Positions 15,447-21,015 of a stretch of 34,219 nucleotides of DNA are shown here, one piece after another. The notes under the pieces are model-generated. The model ran no database searches. It was not told the origin of the DNA and worked only from the letters and a program-made list of their open reading frames with translations. The stretch covers positions 1 through 34,219 of the IMG/VR virus record IMGVR_UViG_3300022602_000259. One strand, written 5' to 3'. Position 1 is the stretch's first letter. Each line of letters opens with the position of its first letter. This DNA comes from a virus. The translations under genes and the position numbers were made by a program.

Positions 15447-15991
15447 GATTGCAATGCCATTAAAGTGCCTTTTTGCAAGTCTTTAGCACTAGCTAACTTG
15501 TCTACGGCTGATTTATCTTTGCTAAGGGCTTTATAGGCTGCTCCATAGATTTCTTTAAGCTCATCCATAGACTTAGTGCCACTTATAGCTAAAACCCATT
15601 TATCCGCTTCTGCGGTCAAATCAGGCACTTCTTCATCCGGCAAATCCTCACCAGCGTAAATGTATAAACCTATACCAAACAAACTAATGCATTTAACCAG
15701 GCATCGCATCATGGCGGTATTGACATCCATTGCATTAGGGTTGGCAATAGCCTTGTTCATATTATTAATAACAGGCATCTGACAAGTCATAGATTTACCC
15801 ATAGCGGTTACTGTGCAAAAAACCATTACTGATTCATTGAAGTAAACAGGGTCACCAAAAGTCCAAGTGGCGGTTGGGTCGTTCTGTAGAAGCTGGTCTA
15901 CTGCCCAAGTCCATGAAAGGTAGGTAAATTTACCTTTGCGTTCTGTATGCTCATTGACATTGATAAGTCTTAATTCATTAAAAGTTTTCAT
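15443..15991 (-). CDS. Single-strand annealing protein, DUF1071/Sak-like
   Basis: The product has 182 residues. The N-terminus (FNELRLINVNEHTERKGKFT, then YLSWTWAVDQLL and ATWTFGDPVYF) is typical of the DUF1071 family of phage single-strand annealing proteins. MDVNTAMMRCLVKCISLFGI and LYIYAGEDL are the second conserved block. It anneals complementary single strands during phage recombination, with the YqaJ exonuclease downstream. ATG at 15991 is preferred to the preceding GTG because AAGGAGTAAGTG positions it correctly. The C-terminal helical part (about 130-182) is a linker/protein-interaction region. Confidence 0.85.
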   Translation of the reverse strand: MKTFNELRLINVNEHTERKGKFTYLSWTWAVDQLLQNDPTATWTFGDPVYFNESVMVFCTVTAMGKSMTCQMPVINNMNKAIANPNAMDVNTAMMRCLVKCISLFGIGLYIYAGEDLPDEEVPDLTAEADKWVLAISGTKSMDELKEIYGAAYKALSKDKSAVDKLASAKDLQKGTLMALQS

Positions 15992-16001
15992 CACTTACTC
16001 C

Positions 16002-16229
16002 TTAATATGGGATTTTTGCTTCAGAGATCATGTCAATTTGGTCGCAAATCAACTTATCGACTAGGCCATCAAGCATTGATACTGCATGGCCTTTTATAGA
16101 ATCTTCACCTTCAAGATACTTTTTAAGAATGATTAGCTGAGAAATCAGGGCCTCATCTTTATTAAACCGATTCCAAATTGCATCTTCTTTGTAATCTATT
16201 GCTGCTGGTTTTGTAGGTTTTGTAGTCAT
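16002..16229 (-). CDS. Small early protein (75 aa), unknown
   Basis: The product begins MTTKPTKPAAIDYKEDAIWN and continues as charged helices (EALISQLIILKKYLEGED, MLDGLVDKLICDQIDMISEA). ATG at 16229 follows AAGGAGAAAGTG. It lies just upstream of the annealing protein. A regulatory or helper role is possible but not shown. Confidence 0.6.
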   Translation of the reverse strand: MTTKPTKPAAIDYKEDAIWNRFNKDEALISQLIILKKYLEGEDSIKGHAVSMLDGLVDKLICDQIDMISEAKIPY

Positions 16230-16239
16230 CACTTTCTCC

Positions 16240-16524
16240 TTAATATTGACCTGTTACTTTGCCTGTTGCAAAGCTTTCCATATATTCATAAGACATATTC
16301 CACAACTTGCGACCTAAAGCTTCAAAATCTCGCTTCTCAAGCATTTCTTCTAAAGCTGCTATGTCATCTTTGTTTTGAGTAGCTGCAAAAGCTTCATTGA
16401 AGTTATCCCATTTACAAGGGTTGTATTCATCTTTCATAAGGTCGGCTACTTCTGCCTGGAGTTCGTCAGAATCCATGTAGTCATCTTCTGGCTCATAGTA
16501 AGCATCGTGTCTAGACATACCCAT
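16240..16524 (-). CDS. Acidic small early protein (94 aa), unknown
   Basis: The product is strongly acidic (HDAYYEPEDDYMDSDELQAE, NKDDIAALEEMLEKRDFEAL) and may mimic nucleic acid or bind a basic partner. ATG at 16524 follows GGGAGGATTTTAAA, a strong ribosome site that is itself the end of the upstream 26-residue ORF. An upstream in-frame start at 16554 would lie inside that ORF and lacks such a site. Confidence 0.6.
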   Translation of the reverse strand: MGMSRHDAYYEPEDDYMDSDELQAEVADLMKDEYNPCKWDNFNEAFAATQNKDDIAALEEMLEKRDFEALGRKLWNMSYEYMESFATGKVTGQY

Positions 16525-16525
16525 T

Positions 16526-16606
16526 TTAAAATCCTCCCATAATTGCATAAGCAAACATCACTCCTAGCACTACACCTAAAACTATTACTCCAATTGCATC
16601 TTTCAT
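16526..16606 (-). CDS. Single-TM microprotein (26 aa), first gene of the minus-strand operon
   Basis: From ATG at 16606, after AAGGGAAGTGAA: MKDAIGVIVLGVVLGVMFAY then AIMGGF. The product is one hydrophobic helix with small residues. Its last codons contain the GGGAGGA ribosome site for the next gene, whose ATG follows one base after the TAA. It is the leader ORF of the operon and might affect translation of the next gene as well as making a peptide. Confidence 0.5.
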   Translation of the reverse strand: MKDAIGVIVLGVVLGVMFAYAIMGGF

Positions 16607-16641
16607 TTCACTTCCCTTCATCACTTGTTGAACTAGACTCC

Positions 16642-16668
16642 ACTATACACTAAAATTACACAAATCAA
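16642..16668 (-). promoter_or_regulatory. Candidate promoter for the leftward early operon
   Basis: On the minus strand TATAGT (16642-16647) forms a -10-like box with TTGATT (16663-16668) upstream. The spacing of 15 is short, so the -35 may be shifted. It lies between the 26-residue ORF and the divergent regulator gene in an AT-rich region with no ORF. Confidence 0.35.
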
Positions 16669-16707
16669 CACTTTTATTTAATTATTTTATTAGGACTTTC
16701 CCTAGTA

Positions 16708-16736
16708 TTGAGAGTGGTAAAATGTGCTAATATAGC
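16708..16736 (+). promoter_or_regulatory. Candidate sigma70 promoter for the regulator/replication operon
   Basis: TTGAGA at 16708-16713 and TATAGC at 16731-16736 have a 17-base spacer. An overlapping TGCTAATAT gives an alternative extended -10. The regulator ATG is 18 bases after the -10, with AAAGGAG between. Operators for the regulator are expected nearby, but no clear palindrome is visible. Confidence 0.45.
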
Positions 16737-16753
16737 CAAACAAAGGAGATTTT

Positions 16754-16951
16754 ATGGATATTTTTACTGAATTAAAGGTGGAATTTGGCTCGCTATATAA
16801 GCTGGCTATGCTACTTGGCATAAGGGAAACAGCAGTTTATCAATGGCGAAACAGAGGTATTCCCATCAAGCATTTGCGAAAAATAGTGGAATTGTCAGAA
16901 GGTCGCATTACTAGAGAAATGATTAGACCTGATATTTTTGCGAAAGATTGA
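16754..16951 (+). CDS. YdaS/Cro-type helix-turn-helix regulator
   Basis: The product has 65 residues. A helix-turn-helix occupies about 12-40 (GSLYKLAMLLGIRETAVYQW, then NRGIPIKHLRKIVELSEGRI), with TREMIRPDIF at the end. The GIP motif after the recognition helix and the terminal RPDIF-type phrase are usual in YdaS/Cro-like repressors of proteobacterial prophages and phages. It is transcribed divergently from the recombination operon and probably represses that promoter or its own. It is the only transcription regulator recognised in the window; there is no CI-like partner or integrase. Confidence 0.85.
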   Translation: MDIFTELKVEFGSLYKLAMLLGIRETAVYQWRNRGIPIKHLRKIVELSEGRITREMIRPDIFAKD

Positions 16952-16952
16952 T

Positions 16953-17276
16953 ATGGCTTGGGAATCGTTTAATTTAATGAATGGCAAACAAAATATGCCT
17001 TATACACCTGGTGTATATGCAGTTTATTTTGACGATGATTTGGTATATATCGGCTCTACAAACAACTTAAAAAACAGATTTTCAGATCATTCTTTTAGAT
17101 ATGGATATGCCAAAAATATTGTTACACCTTGGCAAGAACTGGATGACAAAGTAATCATAACTGTGAAATACAAACAAACAAAAAAATTGGGTGAATGGGC
17201 TATGAGGGAAGTTAGGTTAATTCACAGACTTAAGCCTTTATTCAATACTCATCACAAAGGAAGAAAAAATAAATGA
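16953..17276 (+). CDS. GIY-YIG endonuclease (free-standing)
   Basis: The product has 107 residues. The GIY-YIG catalytic core is visible: GVYAVYFDDDLVYIGSTNNL (20-39), Arg42 in KNRFSDH, and the Glu-containing helix of the family in AMREVRLIHRLKPLFNTH. It would cut DNA at a specific or structure-dependent site. ATG at 16953 is preferred to an upstream TTG because the domain begins shortly after it. It sits between the regulator and the replication initiator, a common place for selfish homing nucleases, though a role in phage DNA metabolism is possible. Confidence 0.8.
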   Translation: MAWESFNLMNGKQNMPYTPGVYAVYFDDDLVYIGSTNNLKNRFSDHSFRYGYAKNIVTPWQELDDKVIITVKYKQTKKLGEWAMREVRLIHRLKPLFNTHHKGRKNK

Positions 17277-18079
17277 AAAGACCATCTTTTCAGTTTTACC
17301 CTGCCGATTGGCTTAGAGATACCGCTTTAAGGTCATGCTCTACAGGAGCAAGGGGATTATGGATGGACATGATTTGTTATATGCATGAAGGAAATCCATA
17401 TGGTTATCTTAAGGTTGGTAATAAGGTTATCCATTCAGAAAACCTTTCTCGCATGGTTGGTGAGTCAATTGAGGTTGTAGAAATTTGGCTTAAAGAATTG
17501 TATGAAGCTGGTGTTTATGACATTGATGATGGAGCTATATGTTCTAGGCGCATGATTAAAGATGAAAATTTAAGAAACATAAGAGCTGCTGGAGGAAAAT
17601 TAGGTGGGAATCCTATGCTTAAGGTTAATCTCAAGGATAAGCAAAAACCAACCCCTTCATCTTCATCTTCATCTTCATCTTCTAATTTAAAACCTAAGCC
17701 TATCGGCTTTGATTTATTTTGGGATATATACGATAAAAAAAGAGGCAAACCAAAAGCTGAAAAAGAGTGGTTAAAAGCCAACATTGACCAAGTTTTATTA
17801 GAAACTGTTTTAGAACAAGCTAAAAAATATGCACAAGTAACTGAAAAACAATTTCGTAAAGACCCTGAACGTTGGATTAAAGGCCGTCATTGGGAGGATG
17901 AAATTATTGTTGTTAGCGAGCAAAAAGAAGAAAAAAAACAAGATAAGCAATGGATGTTTAGTGATGCTGGTATAGAGGCCAAAGCTAGAGAAATCGGTAT
18001 TCATGCAACAGGTTATGACACTTATCAAACTTTAAAACAAAAAATATTGCTTAAATTGGCTCAAAATGCAATTAATTAA
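17273..18079 (+). CDS. Phage replication initiator (lambda O-like organisation)
   Basis: The product has 268 residues. The N-terminal region (RPSFQFYPADWLRDTALRSC, GARGLWMDMICYMHEG, then VVEIWLKELYEAGV) is a winged-helix-like module found in phage replication proteins. A serine linker at 129-137 follows, encoded by a hexamer repeat. The C-terminal region (GFDLFWDIYDKKRGKPKAEK, then RKDPERWIKGRHWEDE) is the helical domain that recruits helicase loaders in O/DnaT-like proteins. It would bind the origin and load host DnaB. No helicase or polymerase is encoded, so host enzymes are needed. Its start overlaps the stop of the GIY-YIG gene by four bases. Confidence 0.8.
   Translation: MKRPSFQFYPADWLRDTALRSCSTGARGLWMDMICYMHEGNPYGYLKVGNKVIHSENLSRMVGESIEVVEIWLKELYEAGVYDIDDGAICSRRMIKDENLRNIRAAGGKLGGNPMLKVNLKDKQKPTPSSSSSSSSSNLKPKPIGFDLFWDIYDKKRGKPKAEKEWLKANIDQVLLETVLEQAKKYAQVTEKQFRKDPERWIKGRHWEDEIIVVSEQKEEKKQDKQWMFSDAGIEAKAREIGIHATGYDTYQTLKQKILLKLAQNAIN
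17656..17679 (+). repeat. Hexanucleotide tandem repeat (TTCATC x4) inside the replication gene
   Basis: Four perfect TTCATC units encode part of the Ser linker between the two domains of the initiator. In lambda O the origin iterons lie in the same relative place. An AT-rich stretch follows. It could be the origin or only a coding microsatellite that sets linker length without frameshift. Confidence 0.55.
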
Positions 18080-18929
18080 GGAATCTTTAAATGAGTTGGC
18101 TCTTTTCGCAGGTGCTGGTGGAGGAATACTTGGGGGACACTTGCTTGGATGGAGAACAGTCTGTGCAGTTGAATGGGAAGCCTATCCAGCAAGCGTATTG
18201 TGCGCCAGACAAAATGACGGACTTTTACCGAGTTTCCCAATTTGGGATGATGTTCAAACCTTTGATGGAAAGCCTTGGCGAGGAATTGTTGATGTCGTAT
18301 CTGGAGGATTTCCCTGTCAAGACATATCCGCAGCAGGAAGGGGGGGGGGAATCGAAGCAGAAAGAAGCGGAATGTGGAAAGAAATGGCAAGAATCATTAG
18401 CGAAGTTAGACCCCAATACGTTTTTGTGGAAAATTCCCCAATGCTCACTTCTAGAGGACTTGGAACAGTCCTTAGAGATTTGGCCAAGATGGGGTTCGAT
18501 GCGGAATGGGGAGTGCTTTCCGCAGCCGATGTTGGCGCAAACCATCTTAGACAAAGAATTTGGATTGTTGGAAAAAATACCCAACAACATCAACTTTTTC
18601 CATACACCTTGCACGACAGGGATAGATGGGGGAAGCAACAGTCGAAAAGCATTGAAGAAACGAATAGAAACTTATCCAACACCAAATGCTGGGATGTACA
18701 GAAATCTGAATTACAACAAAGAACTGTGTTTCAAAAGAGCAGAGAAACATCAAACCGATTTAGCGATGATATCGGTAATGCAATTTGGTGGGCAACTGAA
18801 CCCAGCGTGGGCAGAGTGGCTAATGGGTTGGCCGGTGCGGTGGACAGAATTAAAGCCATTGGAAATGGACAAGTCCCACTTTGTGCAGCAACCGCTTTCC
18901 AAATCCTTAAAGAAAGACTTGAAAAATGA
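18066..18929 (+). CDS. Cytosine-C5 DNA methyltransferase (short, no clear TRD)
   Basis: The product has 287 residues. C5-methyltransferase motifs in order: I LFAGAGGG (13-20), IV GGFPCQDIS (80-88; catalytic Cys84), VI VENSP (121-125, ENS instead of the usual ENV), VIII LRQRIWIVG (161-169) and X AIGNGQVP (265-272). It would methylate phage DNA, most likely to avoid host restriction. Most such enzymes are longer, and residues about 170-240 are polar low-complexity without a recognisable target-recognition domain. The ATG at 18066 lacks a ribosome site; TTG at 18096 is an alternative start nearer AAGGA. Another 281-residue frame overlaps almost all of it, and ten G bases lie at 18340-18349. Confidence 0.85.
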   Translation: MQLIKESLNELALFAGAGGGILGGHLLGWRTVCAVEWEAYPASVLCARQNDGLLPSFPIWDDVQTFDGKPWRGIVDVVSGGFPCQDISAAGRGGGIEAERSGMWKEMARIISEVRPQYVFVENSPMLTSRGLGTVLRDLAKMGFDAEWGVLSAADVGANHLRQRIWIVGKNTQQHQLFPYTLHDRDRWGKQQSKSIEETNRNLSNTKCWDVQKSELQQRTVFQKSRETSNRFSDDIGNAIWWATEPSVGRVANGLAGAVDRIKAIGNGQVPLCAATAFQILKERLEK

Positions 18930-18936
18930 ATCTTGA
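18091..18936 (+). CDS. Overprinted second-frame protein (281 aa) across the methyltransferase gene
   Basis: This frame is open for 281 codons in +1 relation to the methyltransferase and starts at ATG with AAGGA eight bases upstream, the best initiation signal in the locus. The protein is not a random shadow in appearance: MSWLFSQVLVEEYLGDTCLD, FLWKIPQCSLLEDLEQSLEI, WPRWGSMRNGECF, TYPTPNAG and GQLNPAWAEWLMGWPVRWTE are ordered, tryptophan-rich phrases. I recall similar MSWLFSQ-type proteins with a WVEWLMG-like ending beside phage methyltransferases, but cannot check this here. Its stop overlaps the next gene by 11 bases. Function unknown; it may modulate or complete the methyltransferase, or be an artefact of overprinting. 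Confidence 0.6.
   Translation: MSWLFSQVLVEEYLGDTCLDGEQSVQLNGKPIQQAYCAPDKMTDFYRVSQFGMMFKPLMESLGEELLMSYLEDFPVKTYPQQEGGGESKQKEAECGKKWQESLAKLDPNTFLWKIPQCSLLEDLEQSLEIWPRWGSMRNGECFPQPMLAQTILDKEFGLLEKIPNNINFFHTPCTTGIDGGSNSRKALKKRIETYPTPNAGMYRNLNYNKELCFKRAEKHQTDLAMISVMQFGGQLNPAWAEWLMGWPVRWTELKPLEMDKSHFVQQPLSKSLKKDLKNES
18340..18349 (+). repeat. Homopolymeric G10 tract in the methyltransferase overlap
   Basis: Ten consecutive G bases in an AT-rich genome, encoding GRGGG in the methyltransferase frame (residues 91-95) and EGGG in the overlapping frame. Both frames are intact at this length. Loss of one G would join the methyltransferase N-terminus to the second-frame C-terminus; gain of one G would join the second-frame N-terminus to the methyltransferase C-terminus. 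Confidence 0.85.
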
Positions 18937-19258
18937 ACAATTAACTGAAAACAGAGTGGAAGAAGCTTTAATTTTTCTTTCTGACACAGATAAAAATCAT
19001 GCAGACTTAGGTGGTGAGGTAAAAAGGCTTGAGGAAAGCATTAAACAAGCTCAGGCGCATGAATTTTTGTTGGCTGATGGTACAGTAGCCGAAAGAGAAG
19101 CAAAAGCCAAGGCAAGCCTTAAATACAATCAGGCAGTTTTAGACCATATTCAAGCTTTTAAAGATTTCAAACTTATTGACAATCAAAGAAATCATGAAAT
19201 TAGAATTATTGATATTTGGCGCACTTTATCTTCAAACCGCAGACAAGGAAATATGTAA
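18926..19258 (+). CDS. Coiled-coil early protein (110 aa), unknown
   Basis: The product is largely charged helix (LEQLTENRVEEALIFLSDTD, GGEVKRLEESIKQAQAHEFL, TVAEREAKAKASLKYNQAVL) with a C-terminal IRIIDIWRTLSSNRRQ. Such proteins recur in phage early regions without known role. The ATG overlaps the methyltransferase TGA (ATGA) and lies inside the end of the second frame, so it is coupled to one or both. Confidence 0.65.
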   Translation: MNLEQLTENRVEEALIFLSDTDKNHADLGGEVKRLEESIKQAQAHEFLLADGTVAEREAKAKASLKYNQAVLDHIQAFKDFKLIDNQRNHEIRIIDIWRTLSSNRRQGNM

Positions 19259-19423
19259 ATGAAAGACTTTAGCCTTCCATATTTGGTATCCAAAAAGCTT
19301 TTAGAGGGTTATTACGATGCCATGCTTAAACAAAATGGGCAAAGAGCTTATGAAATAGCTACTGATTTAATTGAAATGGCTCTTAAATTACAGGATATCG
19401 CTGGTGAAGATAAAGAAGTTTGA
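19259..19423 (+). CDS. Small helical protein (54 aa), unknown
   Basis: The ATG follows the previous TAA directly. The product MKDFSLPYLVSKKLLEGYYD continues QNGQRAYEIATDLIEMALKL and an acidic tail. It is amphipathic and helical with no recognised domain. It overlaps the next gene by 20 bases. Confidence 0.55.
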   Translation: MKDFSLPYLVSKKLLEGYYDAMLKQNGQRAYEIATDLIEMALKLQDIAGEDKEV

Positions 19424-19832
19424 CCAAGATTTGCATGACAAATATGACCCACCAGCTAGGGCTGCGGTGTCTGCTTGGTTAAAAATGAAATGGGGTTATG
19501 ACAGTAAAGATAATCCTGATAAATATGGCACAGATTTGATTATGGGCAAAAATGGTTTTAGGGTAGGTTTTGCTGAAGTTGAGGTTAGGCAATGGAGTCC
19601 AACTTGCCCTTTTGATACTATCCATGTTCCAATGCGTAAAAAGCATATGCTAGAAGTGCCTAAAACATTGTTTTTTGCATTAACTCAAGATATGACTCAT
19701 GCTTATTGGATTGCTGGAGATGAAGTTTTTAAGCATCCTTTGTGGGAAATGAAAGATGATACAAAACATGAAGCTTATTATGACGTTCCCAAGCATTTAT
19801 TTAACTTTGTGGATTTAACCGAGCCTTTCTAA
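19404..19832 (+). CDS. Possible PD-(D/E)XK-fold nuclease-like protein (142 aa)
   Basis: Starting at GTG 19404, the product begins MKIKKFDQDLHDKYDPPARA. YGTDLIMG (41-48; Asp44) followed by FAEVEVRQW (57-65; Glu58 and Glu60) resembles the D-x(n)-E-x-E/K core of PD-(D/E)XK enzymes with an altered last residue. TLFFALTQDMTHAYWIAGDE is a hydrophobic beta strand region. It is grouped with an HNH and a VRR-NUC gene, which favours DNA processing, but the catalytic Lys is not clear. Upstream in-frame codons to 19371 lie inside the preceding gene. Confidence 0.5.
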   Translation: MKIKKFDQDLHDKYDPPARAAVSAWLKMKWGYDSKDNPDKYGTDLIMGKNGFRVGFAEVEVRQWSPTCPFDTIHVPMRKKHMLEVPKTLFFALTQDMTHAYWIAGDEVFKHPLWEMKDDTKHEAYYDVPKHLFNFVDLTEPF

Positions 19833-20110
19833 TGGCAACAAAAAAAGAACAATATGCAAAATTGGCACGATTGGGCTGCATATTGTGCAGGCAAAATGGC
19901 ATTGAAACAACCGATACACCAACAGAAATTCACCACGTGCGTAGATATGGCGGAAAACGTGACCTTGCACCAGCAATTGGACTTTGCGCTTATCACCATC
20001 GACTTGGAGATACCAGTATTCACAGCCTTGGAGCTAAAGGATTCACTAAATATTGGGGGTATTCACCGGAGCAGCTTATTGAGAAAATTGAGGCATTACT
20101 AAATGACTAA
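19832..20110 (+). CDS. Ref-like HNH/zinc endonuclease
   Basis: The product has 92 residues. Cys16-x-x-Cys19 (GCILC), His34-His35 (EIHHVRRYG) and Cys52-x-x-His55-His56 (GLCAYHHRLGDTSIH) match the zinc-binding HNH proteins related to phage P1 Ref, whose RecA-dependent nuclease acts in recombination. The phrase SLGAKGFTKYWG (65-76) is also typical of the family. The start overlaps the previous TAA, and the end overlaps the VRR-NUC gene by eight bases. Confidence 0.8.
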   Translation: MATKKEQYAKLARLGCILCRQNGIETTDTPTEIHHVRRYGGKRDLAPAIGLCAYHHRLGDTSIHSLGAKGFTKYWGYSPEQLIEKIEALLND

Positions 20111-20396
20111 TTATCGGAAACGAGTTGATGAAAACCAGAGTCAAATAATCCATACTTTTATTGCTTTGGGGGCATCTGTTTTAAACCTTTCTAGAGTTGG
20201 CGAAGGCTGTCCAGATATTTTGATTGGTTACAAAAAACACAGCGTTCTTTGTGAAATTAAGAGAAATGACAAAGCACCTTATACCGAAAGCCAAGTCAAA
20301 TTTATGCAAAATTGGCGAGGTGGCCCAGTTAGCAGAATAGACTCTGTTGATGCTGCTATACGCTTAATTAAAATGCTTGACATGGGTAATGGATAA
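20103..20396 (+). CDS. VRR-NUC domain nuclease
   Basis: The product has 97 residues. The VRR-NUC version of the PD-(D/E)XK fold is visible: VGEGCPDILIGYK (32-44; Asp38), CEIKRND (50-56; Glu51, Lys53) and TESQVKFM (61-68; Gln64). Stand-alone phage VRR-NUC proteins may resolve branched DNA such as Holliday junctions before packaging. It ends this transcription unit and is followed by a terminator hairpin. Confidence 0.85.
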   Translation: MTNYRKRVDENQSQIIHTFIALGASVLNLSRVGEGCPDILIGYKKHSVLCEIKRNDKAPYTESQVKFMQNWRGGPVSRIDSVDAAIRLIKMLDMGNG

Positions 20397-20410
20397 GGCA
20401 AAATAACTAA

Positions 20411-20432
20411 ACTGCGCTTTTGCAGTCTTTTT
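20411..20432 (+). terminator. Rho-independent terminator after the nuclease genes
   Basis: ACTGC and GCAGT form a 5-bp stem around a six-base loop, followed by CTTTTT. It lies 14 bases after the VRR-NUC stop. Confidence 0.65.
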
Positions 20433-20452
20433 AGCTAAAAAAGGAATTAAAA

Positions 20453-20716
20453 ATGATGAAAATGGGAAAAACAACTGACCCAAATAGTACTGCTGGTATT
20501 CCAGCAAAGGGTGTAGTAGTACCTAAAGGTGCAAGCAAGGCAGATATGTCTGGCGAACGCATGGAAAAATCTCATCGTGGTGGTGTTGCGATGGGTAAAG
20601 AAGATGCTATTGGTGCTGACCACCAGTTCAATACTGGTCGTACCGAAGGTGTTTGCTATGAGCACAAGCGCACAGCATACGCACCTGAAGATAAATACGA
20701 AAAAGACCCTATGTAA
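20453..20716 (+). CDS. Small phage protein (87 aa), unknown
   Basis: The product begins MMKMGKTTDPNSTAGIPAKG and continues with HRGGVAMGKEDAIGADHQFN. It is Gly/Lys-rich and polar without a hydrophobic core, so probably extended. It stands alone between two hairpins and has AAGGA before the start. Function unknown. Confidence 0.6.
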   Translation: MMKMGKTTDPNSTAGIPAKGVVVPKGASKADMSGERMEKSHRGGVAMGKEDAIGADHQFNTGRTEGVCYEHKRTAYAPEDKYEKDPM

Positions 20717-20722
20717 AACGAA

Positions 20723-20754
20723 AACCCCTAGCACGTGAAGGTAAACTAGGGGTT
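20723..20754 (+). terminator. Hairpin terminator-like element
   Basis: AACCCCTAG (20723-20731) pairs with CTAGGGGTT (20746-20754) over a 14-base loop. The stem is a strong 9 bp but the following CTCT is only weakly U-rich, so termination is less certain than at 20411. Confidence 0.55.
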
Positions 20755-20781
20755 CTCTAACCACAATTAATCGGAGAAACT

Positions 20782-21015
20782 GTGGCTATAAAAGAGCATA
20801 AAGATACTTGTAATTTATGTCGATTTTTTTCTTTTGGGGAAAGAATGGGCATCTGCAAGCGTTTTCCTATTGTGCAAAACAAATCAAATGACGATTGGTG
20901 TGGGGAATGGCAACCCTTGAAAAACCATGTAATTGAAGCCATAACTACTGGGTTAACTTTTACTGTTCATGAAGAACAACCAAAAAAGAAACCAGGAAGG
21001 CCTAAAAAATCATGA
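20782..21015 (+). CDS. Four-cysteine zinc-ribbon-like protein with AT-hook tail
   Basis: The product has 77 residues from a GTG start that has CGGAG six bases upstream. Cys10 and Cys13 (CNLC), Cys25 (GICKRFP) and Cys40 (DWCGEW) could hold one zinc. The C-terminus EQPKKKPGRPKKS contains a GRP core like an AT-hook, which binds the minor groove of AT-rich DNA. Its stop overlaps the next ATG. The combination suggests a DNA-binding small protein, perhaps a regulator. Confidence 0.6.
   Translation: MAIKEHKDTCNLCRFFSFGERMGICKRFPIVQNKSNDDWCGEWQPLKNHVIEAITTGLTFTVHEEQPKKKPGRPKKS

Noticed and set aside
18225-18638. Antisense frame of about 137 codons within the methyltransferase locus
   Set aside because: It crosses the constrained overlap region, has no ribosome site and no family-like phrases. 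The absence of stops follows from the sense-strand composition of the two overlapping frames.
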